From contig OX155960.1 of NCBI GenBank assembly GCA_944548615.1, forward strand, positions 13,238,002-13,302,001: a DNA stretch of 64,000 bases. The letters run 5' to 3'. This stretch comes from Micropterix aruncella (taxonomy: Eukaryota; Arthropoda; Insecta; Lepidoptera; Micropterigidae). This document shows, piece after piece, positions 10,196 through 21,386 of this stretch; the first letter of the stretch is position 1; each line of letters begins with the position of its first letter. The translations under genes were made by a program, and so were the position numbers. Below the pieces are notes generated by a model, which was given only the letters and a program-made list of their open reading frames with translations, was not told where the DNA came from and ran no database searches.

Positions 10196-10776
10196 AAGTA
10201 TCATCATCATCATCATTTATTCATTCCATAAAAGCATTTCACAATACTGAGGAACATGTCAAATTTTACAATCATAATTTACCGGATGATAAAACCGCTT
10301 TGATTAATTAAAAGGAAAAAAAATAATTGTAATCAGAGGTGATTACTTAAAAATAGTCAAATTTACAAAATAATCAATAATCAAACAAATAATAATTAAT
10401 ACCAAAAAAAGAAAAATTCTGAAACATGCGTAATTAAAAACAATGTCAATAAAATCTAAAACTTAGTTCGAAAATATAGTCATAATATGGTTATTTATAA
10501 TCAAGCAATTGTGGACGCAATATCATAAAAGTCGTCCAGTTTGTAAAGGGCATGTTTGACTAACTGATTTTTCAAGCAGATTTTATATGCTGCCATCTCA
10601 AGTCTTTTCGTTGATGATGGCAAAGCATTGAACAATTTAAAACTTATATATAAAAATGTTTTTTGATATTTAGTCAAGCGTACTTTAGGCAATAACACAT
10701 TGTTCTTATGTCGCGTATTATGGCTATGCCGAGTGGAGTGAAGCTCGCAATTTTTCTTCGATAATGATTCACACAC
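10196..10776 (-). mobile_element. 5'-truncated LINE 3' end with ATG-repeat tail
   Basis: On the reverse strand a 91-residue frame (10501-10776) has HSHNTRHKNN, LPKVRLTKYQK and SFKLFNALP, matching the C-terminus of the LINE at 36548-37445 (HSHNTRRRDD, LPKVRLTRTQK, YKLFNQLP). The 3' UTR runs to a (GATGAT)n-like tail at about 10196-10215. This is the far end of a jockey/CR1-like ORF2 and is non-functional. Confidence 0.85.
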
Positions 10777-10880
10777 GATCCACTAATCATCTTTCCCTGA
10801 GGATCACCTTTATCTTTTCTCCGGTTCTAATAAGTGTTCTAAAATGTATGGCCAATTCAAGAGCTTTTAAAAAACCGATT

Positions 10881-10914
10881 CATAAAAATGCGAATAATGA
10901 TTCGCATTTTTATG
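10881..10914. other. perfect 15-bp inverted repeat
   Basis: CATAAAAATGCGAAT and its exact reverse complement are separated by AATG. It lies outside recognised coding sequence, about 100 bases upstream of the truncated LINE. It may be a foldback remnant. Confidence 0.8.
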
Positions 10915-11029
10915 GCACAAACTTCGCCCATTACTCGCCATTCCCTCAAAGGTATGACACATTATCTACGTTAAGTGCCTATTCGCTAAGACTCTATTTA
11001 AAGTTGCGACGGTTTTTTTAACAAGATAA

Positions 11030-11830
11030 AACGAATTTATCGCGCAAAGTTTGCAGCACCCAAAGTTTCGGCGGTGTTGTAAATGCCGTCATCCAGTATC
11101 GGTAGACTGACGTTCTTTCAAACGTCACGGTAGTTGTTCTGCAGGTAGGCGGCAAATTTCTGTATAAGAAGTGGTTAGTTTTCCCTTTGAATCAACCTTC
11201 CGGCGCTCCTGGACGGTCTGCGTACCGTGCGGCGTAAGCCAATCGACGTACACTCTGACTAACAGTCGGGGGAGTCTGGTAGCAGTATTGTTTCCTATAG
11301 AGCGGGGGTGGTTGCGGACCTTACGGCGATCCGATCCTGGGTGAACAGCCGGGCAGAGGACGCTGTGGTCCGCGATAGATTCGGTATACACCGTTTCACC
11401 GCTTCGTAAGGGAGAGGACCGCGCAAGCGACCTCGATCTCGTAACCAATCGAGCGACTGGAGTAATCTGGTCACAATTGGAAGTAAGGGCGTGAGTGTAA
11501 GCCCGCCGGGTAACACTCCTGGCTATCTCGCGGTTAAGGCGTTGGCCTCTTACGGGCTTGTGGCGTAGCTAGATGGTGAACTGTTTTGTCCTCAAGTCTT
11601 CTGCGCTCACTCCAGGGAGATAGAACGACTAATCGGTAAAACTTCCTAAGGTGACGGGCTCGCCCGCTGTAGTCGACAACCCTAGTTTCTGTATAAGAAG
11701 ATTATAACTGTGGTGGGGCGGCGGGTTCGGAGCACTCAAAGTATGAAATTTCCGGGGTTTTTAGATTTCTTTTGTCATCGCAACTTCATACACTCAGAAA
11801 TTAAATTTACATATTAAGTAGAAAAGGACA
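11030..11830 (-). mobile_element. Penelope-like element 3' region, interrupted
   Basis: The parts 11030-11171 and 11701-11760 align with the 3' region of the Penelope elements at 14860-15130 and 43570-43810: they share CGAATTTATCGCG, TTTCGGCG and TATAACNGTGGTGGGG in the same order. A 514-bp repeat is inserted between them with a target-site duplication. No Penelope coding sequence survives here. Confidence 0.65.
11172..11685 (+). mobile_element. retro-inserted repeat U1, flanked by 15-bp target duplication
   Basis: The 514-bp element is flanked on both sides by TTTCTGTATAAGAAG (11157-11171 and 11686-11700). It belongs to a family (here called U1) also found at 25050-25688, 25702-26127, 26510-27020, 35640-36145 and, inverted, at 50165-50590. 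Family members differ in where the left end starts but mostly end near GTAGTCGACA, with no poly-A. Variable left ends with a fixed right end and a long target duplication fit a 5'-truncated non-LTR retrotransposon 3' UTR, or a large SINE. Short reverse-strand frames in it have no recognisable motif. Confidence 0.75.
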
Positions 11831-11839
11831 GATCTCTCA

Positions 11840-12420
11840 CTTTTTTCTTTCCTGACAAGGAAAGTATTGTGGACGCACTTCTGTTTGTCGGTGTGTCTGT
11901 CTGTCGCTCAAACGCTTTGTCCGATTGAGCTGAAATTTGGTATGCAGGCATCATCTAGTCATCGTAAGAGTTGAAAAGATTGTGGCTGAAATTGGTTCAC
12001 CAGAGGGCGCCCAAGCCATACTTCAAGCTCGAAATATTTAACTTAGGGACTCGAAATTCGGTACAGATACGTCGTTGGGCCGAAATGAAATTGTGAAATT
12101 TTGGTTTATATAAAACTCAGAATATTTTAAGAAGTAGTCGAAAAAATATTAGATACATGGTCATATTTATAATCAGCGACGCTTGCGATGCGTGGATCGT
12201 ACGCAATTCAAATTCGAAGGCTCACGGAGGCCCGCGTTTGCAATTTTTTTTTTTAAATTGAGTGAGTTGACTCACGTTCGAAATTCAAATTTTCATTGCT
12301 TGGCGCCATTGAATTTTTACCAACTGCTCATCGACTTTATTTGAGAAATAAATATTCCAATGAAATAAAGTCCTGATTTCTTGCCGGGAAAGTCTTGGGA
12401 TGACACGTCCGATGTTTTTG
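11840..12420 (+). repeat. interspersed repeat F, near-full copy
   Basis: It begins CTTTCCTGACAAGGAAAG-TATTGTG and ends TTGCCGGGAAAGTC-TTGGGATGACAC. Inside it has GATTGAGCTGAAATTTGG and CATGCAGGCATCAT-like segments that recur at 30660-30830 and 52405-52740. The terminal segments are partly inverted relative to each other (CTTTCCTGAC against GGGAAAG). It is non-coding and likely a non-autonomous DNA element. Confidence 0.65.
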
Positions 12421-12687
12421 AACGTCAAAGTGAGGAGTAATTTACTCTAACTTTAAACATGTTTATATTTTACGCTTATATTGTCATAGTGTTGATATTT
12501 TTAAATTGGTTTTATGTCTTCTTAATTATTATTAGGCAATATTCAAATGTCTCAAACGTCTCTCTCAAGCGATCCAGTTAGGTTATGTTTGTTGTTTCAT
12601 ATATGTTATTTCATATATGTAGGAACAAAGAAGGTTTTTTTTACCCACAAGGCATATGCCTTTTCTTGGAACCCGCCTTGTTGCCTA

Positions 12688-13959
12688 TTATAGTCGCCGT
12701 CAAACAAACTGATGACCGGCCCCGTACCTGCCATTGAGCGTAGGTACGGTCGCTTGACGATAAAAGATTTATTTAAAAGTCGATATCATTATTATATTTT
12801 GTTTGGTTTATTAGGCATATGTTATAACATTCTTTAATTACTAATAGGTTCAAGCACTATAGAAAAGTAGGCAGGTAGACATGCTGTCGGCAAACAAAAC
12901 ACATGAATTCGTCAATCAAAATAAATTTAAAATGTGGATATATTATATTTCGTTACCTATTTGGCAGTGTACTACGTGTATACCGGAGCCTGTTTTGAGT
13001 ATTTAACACGGTTTTGGCAACGGTATTCAGAGAGTACACACATAATTTTGATACTGTGAGAGTGGCCACCCTTCACTTGACTCCAATTTCTCGTGAGCGA
13101 AGGGTGGTTCTCATCAATAAGTTTTCTCCGTTATTGAAAGTCGTTGTAGTTGAAGTTGAAGTATTTATTCAGAAGGTCTGTGATCGGTTGCCAGTTTATA
13201 ACGCCTTGTTTGATAATTCGCCGGTGTGTAGGTAGTGTGGGCTCGAGGTGATGTCGTGGTTGTATAGCCGAAGTGTGAAGCGTCGCGGATAATGTAGGTA
13301 CTGCTTGATAACGAGGTGTTATCGCGACGTGTGCTCACTGGAGGATGATGAAATATGTGTCGAATGTACTGCTTTTTATATGGTATGTAATGATGCAATA
13401 TCCACCGGTGGGGGAGAATAACTGTGTCAATTCGTATCGATCAGAAGAAATGACATTAGTCATCAGTTGATTGTGCATAAAATGCCGAATTTAGTTGGAA
13501 TTCAATTGCAGTTGCCTCGTGTATATTTGAGCATATTTGCGGTTTCGATTCTATAGAAATTACTTCTTTTGTTGTGGATATGTTGGACGAAATGACTCCA
13601 ACAATACTATAAAATAGTTAATATGGAATTTTGACATGAAATAACTACTGAGTAGTGCAGTTTACAATATTTTATATTTTACAGTAATACAATACAGTTT
13701 AAATAATTAAAGGGTTAAAATTCGTCTTCGCTGTCACCATCGCCTTCTTGAAGGTTGATAATAAGAGGTCGGATATCCATTAAATGTGTAATATCGACAA
13801 TATCGATAATATTTTATCGATATTTCTTTATGCGACATGACATGACATGACCTTTACAACAGATCTGAGTGAGAGATCGTAACGTTATGAAAGTGCGAAA
13901 GGGATGTCATGATTCTAATGATTTTGGCCGTCATCAGTTTGTATGGCGGCGACTATAGC
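12688..13959. mobile_element. 1.27-kb element with ~34-bp inverted ends
   Basis: The left arm 12688-12722 and the right arm 13926-13959 are inverted copies with the shared core TATAGTCGCCG, then ACAAACTGATGAC. Just inside the left arm is an 8-bp hairpin (CCGTACCT...AGGTACGG, 12722-12749). Both outer ends read TATA, compatible with a TA target as in mariner-like elements, but I see no transposase. The small open frames inside (for example 13014-13235) are unrecognised. Confidence 0.6.
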
Positions 13960-14855
13960 ACCATCTTCTAGGTGGGCATTTGTAGCATATTGACCACGCC
14001 CGCAGCAGCTGCCTAACTTTGGTAACAACGAGGAGAACCGGTGTCAATGGAGCTACGGACGCTACAATTGAGCGTTTAAATTTGATAATTATTATTTTAA
14101 ATTTAAATTTGATTTGATAATAAGTTTTAAATTAAATTTGATAATAAGAGTTTAAATTTGATTTGAGTTAAGAGTTTAACTTCTAAGGATGAATATGGGA
14201 GTACAGTTTTTAGTTAATTTCAAAATAGGTTACAACAATATTACATATTGTAAAATAATACAGAAACAATTACTTAGATTGCGGGAGTCTAGACGCAGAA
14301 AAGACTAAAAATATTCATTGCATGCATCCATTCTCCCAACCATTTTATGCAAAATCTCTAATAGAGATCTTCCACTCGACTCTCAGACCCCGCGAGATGT
14401 TATCTAAGTTGCCCTATTATTCATGGCGTTGTTTTCGATCTCGGGAAAGTTTTAAAAGCGCAACTAGCAATTATCTCTTCAAAGGATGAGATTTCGCTTT
14501 ATCTCTTTGAAAATTAAAGCGTTTGAAGTTGTGCAAGACGCGATTTATTTGTTAATAAACAGCTGGTATGCAAATAATTCCACTCGATTTTAGGATGACG
14601 CAAGCACAACAAAATCGGATGAAATTCCAATGTTTCAATATTATGTTGTCTTGGCAAATAGTGATAGCGTCCTATCAACTGAGCAGTAAGGTTAATTTTA
14701 TTTATTCAACATATTCAAGAAAATATATAAGAAAAAATTAAATACAATGATTCTGCGTCAATCCTATCTTTGCAGCTACTGTTCCAAGAAAGACACCTAT
14801 TTTATATAAGAGCAATTTGAATGTAACTTATGGAACAATTTGCTATATTAAAAAT
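13960..14855. other. no gene recognised
   Basis: It contains a simple AAATTTGAT-rich patch (14070-14180). Otherwise I see no motif or coding signal. Confidence 0.4.
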
Positions 14856-14859
14856 AGGA

Positions 14860-15240
14860 TAAAAAACGAATTTATCGCGTGAATTTTGTAGCATCGACGT
14901 TTCGGCGACGTTGCAGCCGCCGTTATCTAGGGTAGACTGAAAGAGCTGCCAATCCGTTGTTCCGCGTTAGCCCGCATACCGCTGCCGCCAGTATGGAAAC
15001 TATAACGGTGGTGGGGGCAGGCTCATCGGGCGCGAATTTCTAAAATCCGTCGTGCATATAAAACTCACTGTATCCTGTCTTACGTCCTTGCGTTCGGCTT
15101 TTCGTAATCGGCACCTTCGTAATCGGCCAGTCGGTACTCACATCCCTGTAGGGTATATCGAAGACCGATTTCCGTACATAATTCCGTACGTAAGTTTCCA
15201 GTCGTTTCGTGCGATATAATGCGGGCGCCAAATCTCTACG
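14860..15240 (-). mobile_element. Penelope-like element 3' end
   Basis: Nucleotide similarity to 43570-43810 is clear: TTTCGGCGACGTTGCAGCCG, CCGCATACCGCTGCCGCCA and CACTGTATCCTGTCTTACGT occur in the same order in both. In 43.6-44.4 kb this sequence follows a Penelope C-terminus, which sets its identity. A 63-residue reverse frame (15040-15231) is only locally similar and is probably not coding. Confidence 0.7.
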
Positions 15241-15626
15241 GAGGAAATTGGGAGGCTAAATTTAATAAAGCTCACTTAATCCACCGCGGCTTAGGCGGCT
15301 GGGGAACATATTTTAAGTTGGTTTAGGGGCGAGCGGTGATTGGCTGCGAGGGAGCCGCTTTCTCGCTCGCCCTTCCTCTCCTCTTACTCGCGCCGCCAAA
15401 GGACTCTAATTAGTTGCGTCTTTGCGTTGCGATCATTGTCTAAGTAGCCCACTAAACGCATCCTCGAACCACGTGGGGTATTTGGAATATATGCCTGTGC
15501 AAGTGTGTCGAAAGAGAAAGCCACTTAACACACACGTGGCCTGTTGACTTAGTGGCTAGGTCGCCATTTCTTACTTTTTAACCGACTTCATAAAAAGGAG
15601 GAAGTTATCAATTCGTTTGTATCTCT
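15241..15626. other. no gene recognised
   Basis: GC-richer sequence with no recognised motif or repeat relation. Confidence 0.35.
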
Positions 15627-16060
15627 TTTTAACACGCTTTTATTAGGTCGACCTGTATGTAACTATATAATGGAATCTAATGTAACTAATTTAACCATCG
15701 TCCAAGGATCGTAGCGTCATGAAAATTGGCAGCTGTATGTAGTTCTGATGTCAATACAATAATATCGTACTGTCGAACTGATCTGATGATGGAGTCGGAA
15801 GATATGAACTAGAACTTCATGATGGAACATCGTATCATAGCTGTGTTTGGATTTGTTACAAAAGTCTTGGAATGAACTTTGGTTGGCGCGAAGTAATGGT
15901 GCGCATACCAAGTAATGTAGATGTAATGGTGCGTGAAAAGTAATGGTTTCGTAGTTGGGTAGTAATGGAAAGTAATAGTTGGCGCGTATAGTTGGCCGCG
16001 TCGTCGTATAGTTGGCCGCAAAGCGTGTTTTTAGTGTTTTTTTTAAAACTATTGATTTAT
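15627..16060 (+). repeat. interspersed repeat B, copy 1
   Basis: It starts AACACGCTTTTATTAGG-TCGACCTGTATG, includes TCTGATGATGGAGTCGGAAG, and ends at AAACTATTGATTTATT. Related copies are at 21387-22118 (inverted) and 38163-39192. One end reads ACACGCTTTTAT and the other carries the same motif inverted (AAGCGTGTTTTTAG), so short inverted termini are possible. It is non-coding. Confidence 0.7.
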
Positions 16061-16074
16061 TTTAATGTTTGTTA

Positions 16075-16610
16075 CATCAGAATTCCGTTATTTATTACCC
16101 GATTTGAAAAAAAAATTTTTTTTGGAAAGATATCATTCCAGATAGGTCTCATTTTTTATAAAATTCCTGTTCTGATGACGAGATCCATGAGGAATTGAGG
16201 GAGCTTCTCAAATATTATCATATGAAGTTAAAAATTTACATGTAGGTTCAGTTCCGATGACAATGCATTTTTATGGTGAGCATGACCTGATTTTTCACCC
16301 AGGGTTGGATCCTGACGAGGGACTCCTGAACGGTCAACAGCACAGACACGAAGTTTGTCTACGCATTCAGTTATGATAGCCCGTTCTAAATTTCACCATG
16401 ACACGGATGCTGCACTCAGGGTCGGCTCCCTACAAGGGGACTCCTCAACGGTCAACAGCACAGACACGAAATGCTGTATAATGTATATTCAATTACGACA
16501 GCCCGTTTTAAGTTTTACCAAGACAGGACTGCGGCACCAAGGGTTGGCTTCCAATGAGGTAACTCCTCAACGGTCAACGGCACAGACACAATATTTTGTA
16601 TAGGTACGAA
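16075..16610 (+). repeat. interspersed repeat A with three internal tandem units
   Basis: From about 16290 three units of roughly 115 bases repeat CTCAACGGTCAACAGCACAG, ACACGAAAT, TATGATAGCCCGTT and GGGTTGGCTCC. The leader 16075-16290 matches the reverse complement of 26145-26340. The family recurs inverted at 24690-25050 plus 26145-26340, and as one unit at 27030-27170. Confidence 0.75.
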
Positions 16611-17225
16611 ATAGGAAATGGCTACTGCCCAATAAGGAAATTTAAAGTCGATTTTTTTTTTGTAATTGTTTGTATTATATTATTCTTTGTTTACTTTACC
16701 GGCCCAAGCAGCGAAAGTATTGTGAACGCGGTAAAAAAATTGAGATGAACACGTAAATATCCATGTTGAGTTTTTTTGAAACAATTTAAACTATTTTCTG
16801 ACTGAAGTCTGTCTGTGAGTCAGTGTGTATGTGTGTGTATGTGTGTTTGTTTGTGTATTACCCTATGATAGTTGAGGAATACACACACATATACGGAATA
16901 TAGATGGCCAAATGAATTGCTATTAGTTGTGCCAGTCACCTGCATGTCGCCGACGAAGAAGAGTTTCCAAAAAGTACTATGGCATTGGTAATCTAATACC
17001 CTATATAATCGATGGCTTTAATAACGGTTGATTAATTTGTTTAAAGGTTAATGAGTTCACTTTCTGACATTTGTAGTGCTGTCATTATGTAACAGAAGAT
17101 TCTATCTAACCTTACCACGTGTTTTTGGAATATCTTGCGTATTTCCACTAGCATAATAGTCACGTCTAAGTTTGTAGAAAAAACTAATAAACACTATAGA
17201 TGAGAACCACTATTATTGAAATAGG
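16611..17225. other. no gene; F-like fragment and GT-rich patch
   Basis: At 16705-16730 CGAAAGTATTGTGAACGC resembles the head of repeat F, followed by a TGTGTGTATG-rich patch (16815-16855). Nothing else was recognised. Confidence 0.4.
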
Positions 17226-17470
17226 GTCTTGCCAATGACGTGAAATTCAACACTAAAAATTGGTCTGTTTTAAACTCCCTCAAAAGTAAACTCCATGCTT
17301 TTTCCCGTACACTACACACGGGTCAATTTTTTAAAAAAGACCAAGCGAGGCGAGGGACCTGGGGGTTACATTTGATACGCAGTCAAATTTCCATGCACAA
17401 ATTATAAATATTTGCAAACGCGCTGGCAAAATGTTCGGTTTCGTTATTCGCTTTGCTTATTCGTGTTTCT
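17226..17470 (+). pseudogene. LINE reverse transcriptase fragment
   Basis: One frame reads DLGVTFDTQSNFHAQI and then AGKMFGFVIR (about 17357-17465), the segment just after the RT palm in jockey-superfamily ORF2 proteins. The fragment is short and has no complete domain. It is followed by T-rich sequence at 17485-17505 and GAAACAGACAGTAC, which looks like the 3' end of another LINE in reverse orientation. Confidence 0.75.
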
Positions 17471-18883
17471 TCTTAATTTTTTATTTTTATTTTATTTTAT
17501 TCAGGAAACAGACAGTACATAAAACATATTTACTTAATCAAAATACAACAAACATAAACCATTTATATGTTTGCACCGATTAAACGGTCATATATTGCGT
17601 TATTCTATATAAAAGAAAAGTTTAAAATATACAATCATTTTTTAAAGTGAAAAGTGAAATTATTAGGGTTTTTTAAATAAACAGAAAATATTCTGAAAAG
17701 TAATTGCTAAGTTACTAAACAGTTCAAAGTATTAAAAGAGTAAATATAAAGTAAATAGAGCAGAAAAAACGGTAAATAGATTCATAAACATGCATATTGA
17801 TATGGTAATAAATTAATTTATTATTAAATATATAGTAATAAGAAAATAAAATATATAATTATGTTATGACACATTTTATGGGAAAGAAAAAATAGAAAAA
17901 AGGAATAAGTTATGTAAATACAAAGATAAGAGGAGAATAACTATTTTCATAATAAACAGATTACTTAATTAAATTGTTATATATTCATAATAAGATTTTT
18001 AAATGTATCTGGGGTTGTGACAAATATATCAACATCCTATTATCTTATCTAACATCTAATCTTAAATACTATTGTATCTAAGGAAGACTGTGTAAGCGTG
18101 AGCAAACAGATGTTTCAAAAGCTACCTGTTAGACGTTTATAGTGAAATTAGTGGTCATAAGTAAATTTGTTATACGTTTCTATAATTTAAGCTTGTAGTA
18201 ATACTGGCCTAATTTAAGCCTGTAGTAAGACCAGTAGTAATACTGCTATGCATTGTTTTTTTATAGTATTAATGTCTTTTGTATCACAAAATTAGAAGTG
18301 TAAGACTAGAAACATAAGAGTTTGTCTCGCCAACAAACTGGATACCAGTTTGGCGACATTTTATTATTTAAAAAAATGTATTTCTTCTCTGAATAAAAAT
18401 ATAAAAAATAATTTTAAAAAAACTCCCGCCGAGAAAGAACCACCACTGGATATCCCATAGTACCACTCATGCAGATATTCGATAGTATATTCCAAGTAGT
18501 ACGTAGCTCGCGTTGCACAAAAATACGCGAGCGCGGGCGGTGGGTATAAATCACCGCAAAAAGCTAATCAAAAGTATTCGCCTCGCTTCCCACTTTCAGC
18601 CGCGGCGGACGCGCCTTTGAGCCCAGCGTTTTATTCAGTTTCCGCCGAAAAGCGGGATGAATTCCGCGCGGAAAAACAAAAGGTAGCGCGAGAGGGAGAG
18701 AAAGCACGAAGAGAAATGTTCGTCGACGCGGTTTACCAGGCCTGACGCGACGTGAAAAACTAGATGGAAATAGTTACATATTTCAACGTGTTGCTCGACG
18801 TCTTGAAGGGAGGGTGTGTGTATAATTTAGGCGTTTGTCAGAAGCGACAAACCTTTGATCTATATTTGTGTAAGTTTGTAAAT
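17471..18883. other. no gene recognised
   Basis: Mostly AT-rich. 18400-18740 is GC-rich and includes TATAAATC near 18545, but no adjoining coding exon is visible. The open frame at 18764-18973 has no motif. Confidence 0.35.
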
Positions 18884-20003
18884 AAAATACAAACGGACCG
18901 GAGTCGGGCCCATCATAATACTATTATTACACTTTTCGGGGGGGGGGGGGGTGAGCGGTGGAATCCGGACTAACCAACTGTGGTAGGTTTAGGACAGCTG
19001 CCTTGCAAAATGTTAGCGTTCACCTTACCACAAAAGAATTTGAGACGCCAACGAATTTGAGACGCGTAAATCGCGGTTTTAGATATTTTTTCTAGAAAGG
19101 AGTTGATTATTTTCTTGAAGAGACAAAGATCGTTAAAGAGGTGAAACAGAGATTTAGCTGGCAGGCCACCAGCGCCAACTTCCACCGCGTGAAGGTGAAC
19201 AGTGAAGCCGTTCCGGTTGACGGCATTTGCGAGATCATGGTATTTATTTAGATTGTACCTACTCCCGGTCTTTTGAAATATTGAATTCCCATAGAACAGT
19301 AAATTCTACAATAAGGGCCATCTTCCGAGATAGAGAGTAAAGAGGTATATATGGACGGAGTGCTATGCATCCAAGACTTTCAGGAAATGTATACTGCTTA
19401 GAGACCGAATCGACCTCCAGAATCAAATTGGAAGCTTTCTCGATTATTGAGAAAGGTTTTGTTGTGATTTTTTTTTGCCTTTAGAGCCGTTCCACACAAA
19501 CTGTATTGGGGGTTGGGGGGTACTTTTAGACCCTTGTTGGCACCAGTTACTGAGAGGCTAATTAACTCGCGAATAACGGCAAGGACTTTGTCGTGGCGGC
19601 AAGTGTACCGTCCTTGATCTAAGACCACCTTGCAGCCAGCTAGAATATTTCTAGCTGTGCAAAGGGTATTGTTACAAAGGGGACGAACTATACTCGGCAT
19701 AGCTCCAACGAGCGAGGTTACTGGGGTATGGAAGTGTATGCTGAAAGGCATTTAAATCAAATGTGAGCATCTCTGGCGTCCGGTCATAGTTCCCATAGTC
19801 CGGAAAAAGTTCCCAATTGTTATCCAATCATTCTGGAATTTAAGGGCAATAGCATGAGCCATGCTGTTGCCGTCGTAATCTCCTCGCAAGAAAGACTTCT
19901 TCAAGTTGCTCGTTGACATCGCTGATAGTTGTACTGCCATACCCCCAGAACAGTGCCAATCTGGCTGATTCCAACAAAGAACTTTTTGTGTAAGTCTACT
20001 CGG
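18884..20003 (-). pseudogene. R2-like retrotransposon C-terminus, copy 1 (broken)
   Basis: Three reverse-strand frames (19752-19940, 19398-19751, 18970-19185) are collinear with the intact frame at 22448-23665, sharing LLRGDYD/FLRGDYD, CTARNILAGCK, LDQGRYT and GLPAKSLFHLF. The CCHC finger and the restriction-like endonuclease are interrupted by frameshifts. Its 3' UTR (18884-18970) matches that of the other copy, and both end in CCGTTTGTATTT on the reverse strand. Here a run of 12 G replaces a run of 6 G. Confidence 0.85.
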
Positions 20004-20334
20004 TATACAGTAAATTAGGATTAGTAATGTAGTTCTTAATTCTGGTAATTATTTGCCATTTTATTCAATCAGAAATGACGTTTCATTTGAGATATTTTTT
20101 TCTATAGTTTGCGCCAACTTATATAAATATAATTTAGTCCCTTTAATTTGCTATAATATTTTCTTCTTCAATCTTTTTCTTTCAACTAAATTTTAAAATT
20201 TTAAATTTATAGATATCATATAAAATTGGTGTTTTCTTTGGAACATGCTTTTTTCTTTCATTGTGTGAAAATATCTTTTTATATTTTTAAAAATAAATTA
20301 ATTAATAAATAAATTGTGTTTCACAATAGGGCTG
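20004..20334. other. no gene recognised
   Basis: AT-rich sequence with no recognised feature. Confidence 0.35.
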
Positions 20335-20545
20335 GTCGATGTTGACAGTCTGAGGCGACTATGTTGTTTTGGCGATAAGGACATCATGTGGTTTCAACAA
20401 GACGGTGCCACATACCATACAGCCCGAAAAACAATAAATAATTTAATCACAGCTTTAGTCATTTTCTGGTCGTGTAATTTCTTATTTTGGTGATCAGATT
20501 TGATCGCCCATATCATGCGATTTACCACTGTTAGACTTTTTTCTT
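20335..20545 (+). pseudogene. mariner/Tc1 transposase fragment
   Basis: One frame reads DIMWFQQDGATYHTARKTIN, the catalytic core around the second acidic residue of IS630/Tc1/mariner transposases. It then continues, interrupted, to YFGDQI and SCDLPPL, matching the usual segment before the third acidic residue. About 70 codons remain with stops, so it is dead. No terminal inverted repeats were identified around it. Confidence 0.85.
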
Positions 20546-21192
20546 ATAGGGTGTTTTAAAATCTAAGATTTATTCCAACAAGCCCACGACCACACACGCC
20601 TTGTAGGAATAAATTGACCGCTGTATACATGAAATTTACGTCAAACGGTAGTGGAAAAATTGGACAAAAAAGTACGTATATATATTTTTACTTTTACTCT
20701 ACGCGTTAATAATTATTATCAAAGTAATAGAATTTCTACAAATTTTAATTGTTTTAATCTTTATTTTAATTTTTTTTATTTTTTATACAATAATTATTTA
20801 GTAACTTGATTAGATACATCTAAACAATATTTTATAAAGTCTGCCTTAGAACAGGCCCTGGCCTAGTTAGGCGACTTTTATTCATTACTCTATCTCCTCA
20901 AGAATCAGTTTTTTGCTAACGTCTCATATATATATATATACAATATGATATGGTAAACTGTACAAATGAACTTGTGTAATACTATAAATAAATAAATAAA
21001 ATAAATACCAGCAAAGTAATAGAGGTCATTTACCCGTTATGCTAATCCTCAGATAATCGTATACTTTATATTTTATGAGTCATAAAAACATATTACTTGC
21101 GTAATACAATTACTATATGCGTAAATTTTGGGACACTTTTTATACGTCAAAATACTAGTGTATAATTTTGTAAACGTGTGACAAAAGACTAC
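20546..21192. other. no gene recognised
   Basis: AT-rich with a short (AT)n near 20930. No coding signal. Confidence 0.35.
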
Positions 21193-21225
21193 ATATCTGT
21201 GCCTCCTGCGCAAAATGATTTAACT
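21193..21225 (+). repeat. 33-bp inverted repeat, left copy
   Basis: It matches 24351-24383 in inverse orientation at 31 of 33 positions (ATATCTGTGCC...GATTTAACT). The pair encloses 3.2 kb that contains family B sequence, an R2-like insertion and a piggyBac-like end. It may be the ends of one DNA element or two scattered fragments. Confidence 0.7.
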
Positions 21226-21386
21226 CGAAAATCACTACTTTTCAGGAGAGCAAAAACAAATAAAAAATATATATTTTTCATTACCTGTATTAGCTAGCCA
21301 AAAAGAATTAATGAATTATGTTGCATGAAAACGAATGATTTAATTATGTATATATATTTTTATTTTGTATCGGGTAGAATATCATA

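Noticed and set aside
11125..11516. Reverse-strand frames in U1 repeats (also at 25325, 25616 and 26447)
   Set aside because: They are antisense to the inferred direction of the repeat and differ between copies by frameshifts.
14860..14960. Possible hammerhead ribozyme in the Penelope 3' region (CGAAAC next to a stem on the reverse strand)
   Set aside because: Penelope elements can carry such ribozymes, but the essential CTGANGA core is not present in any of the three copies here.
18540..18740. Core promoter with TATAAATC in a GC-rich patch
   Set aside because: No start motif at the right distance and no coding exon downstream. The AT content makes chance TATA matches likely.
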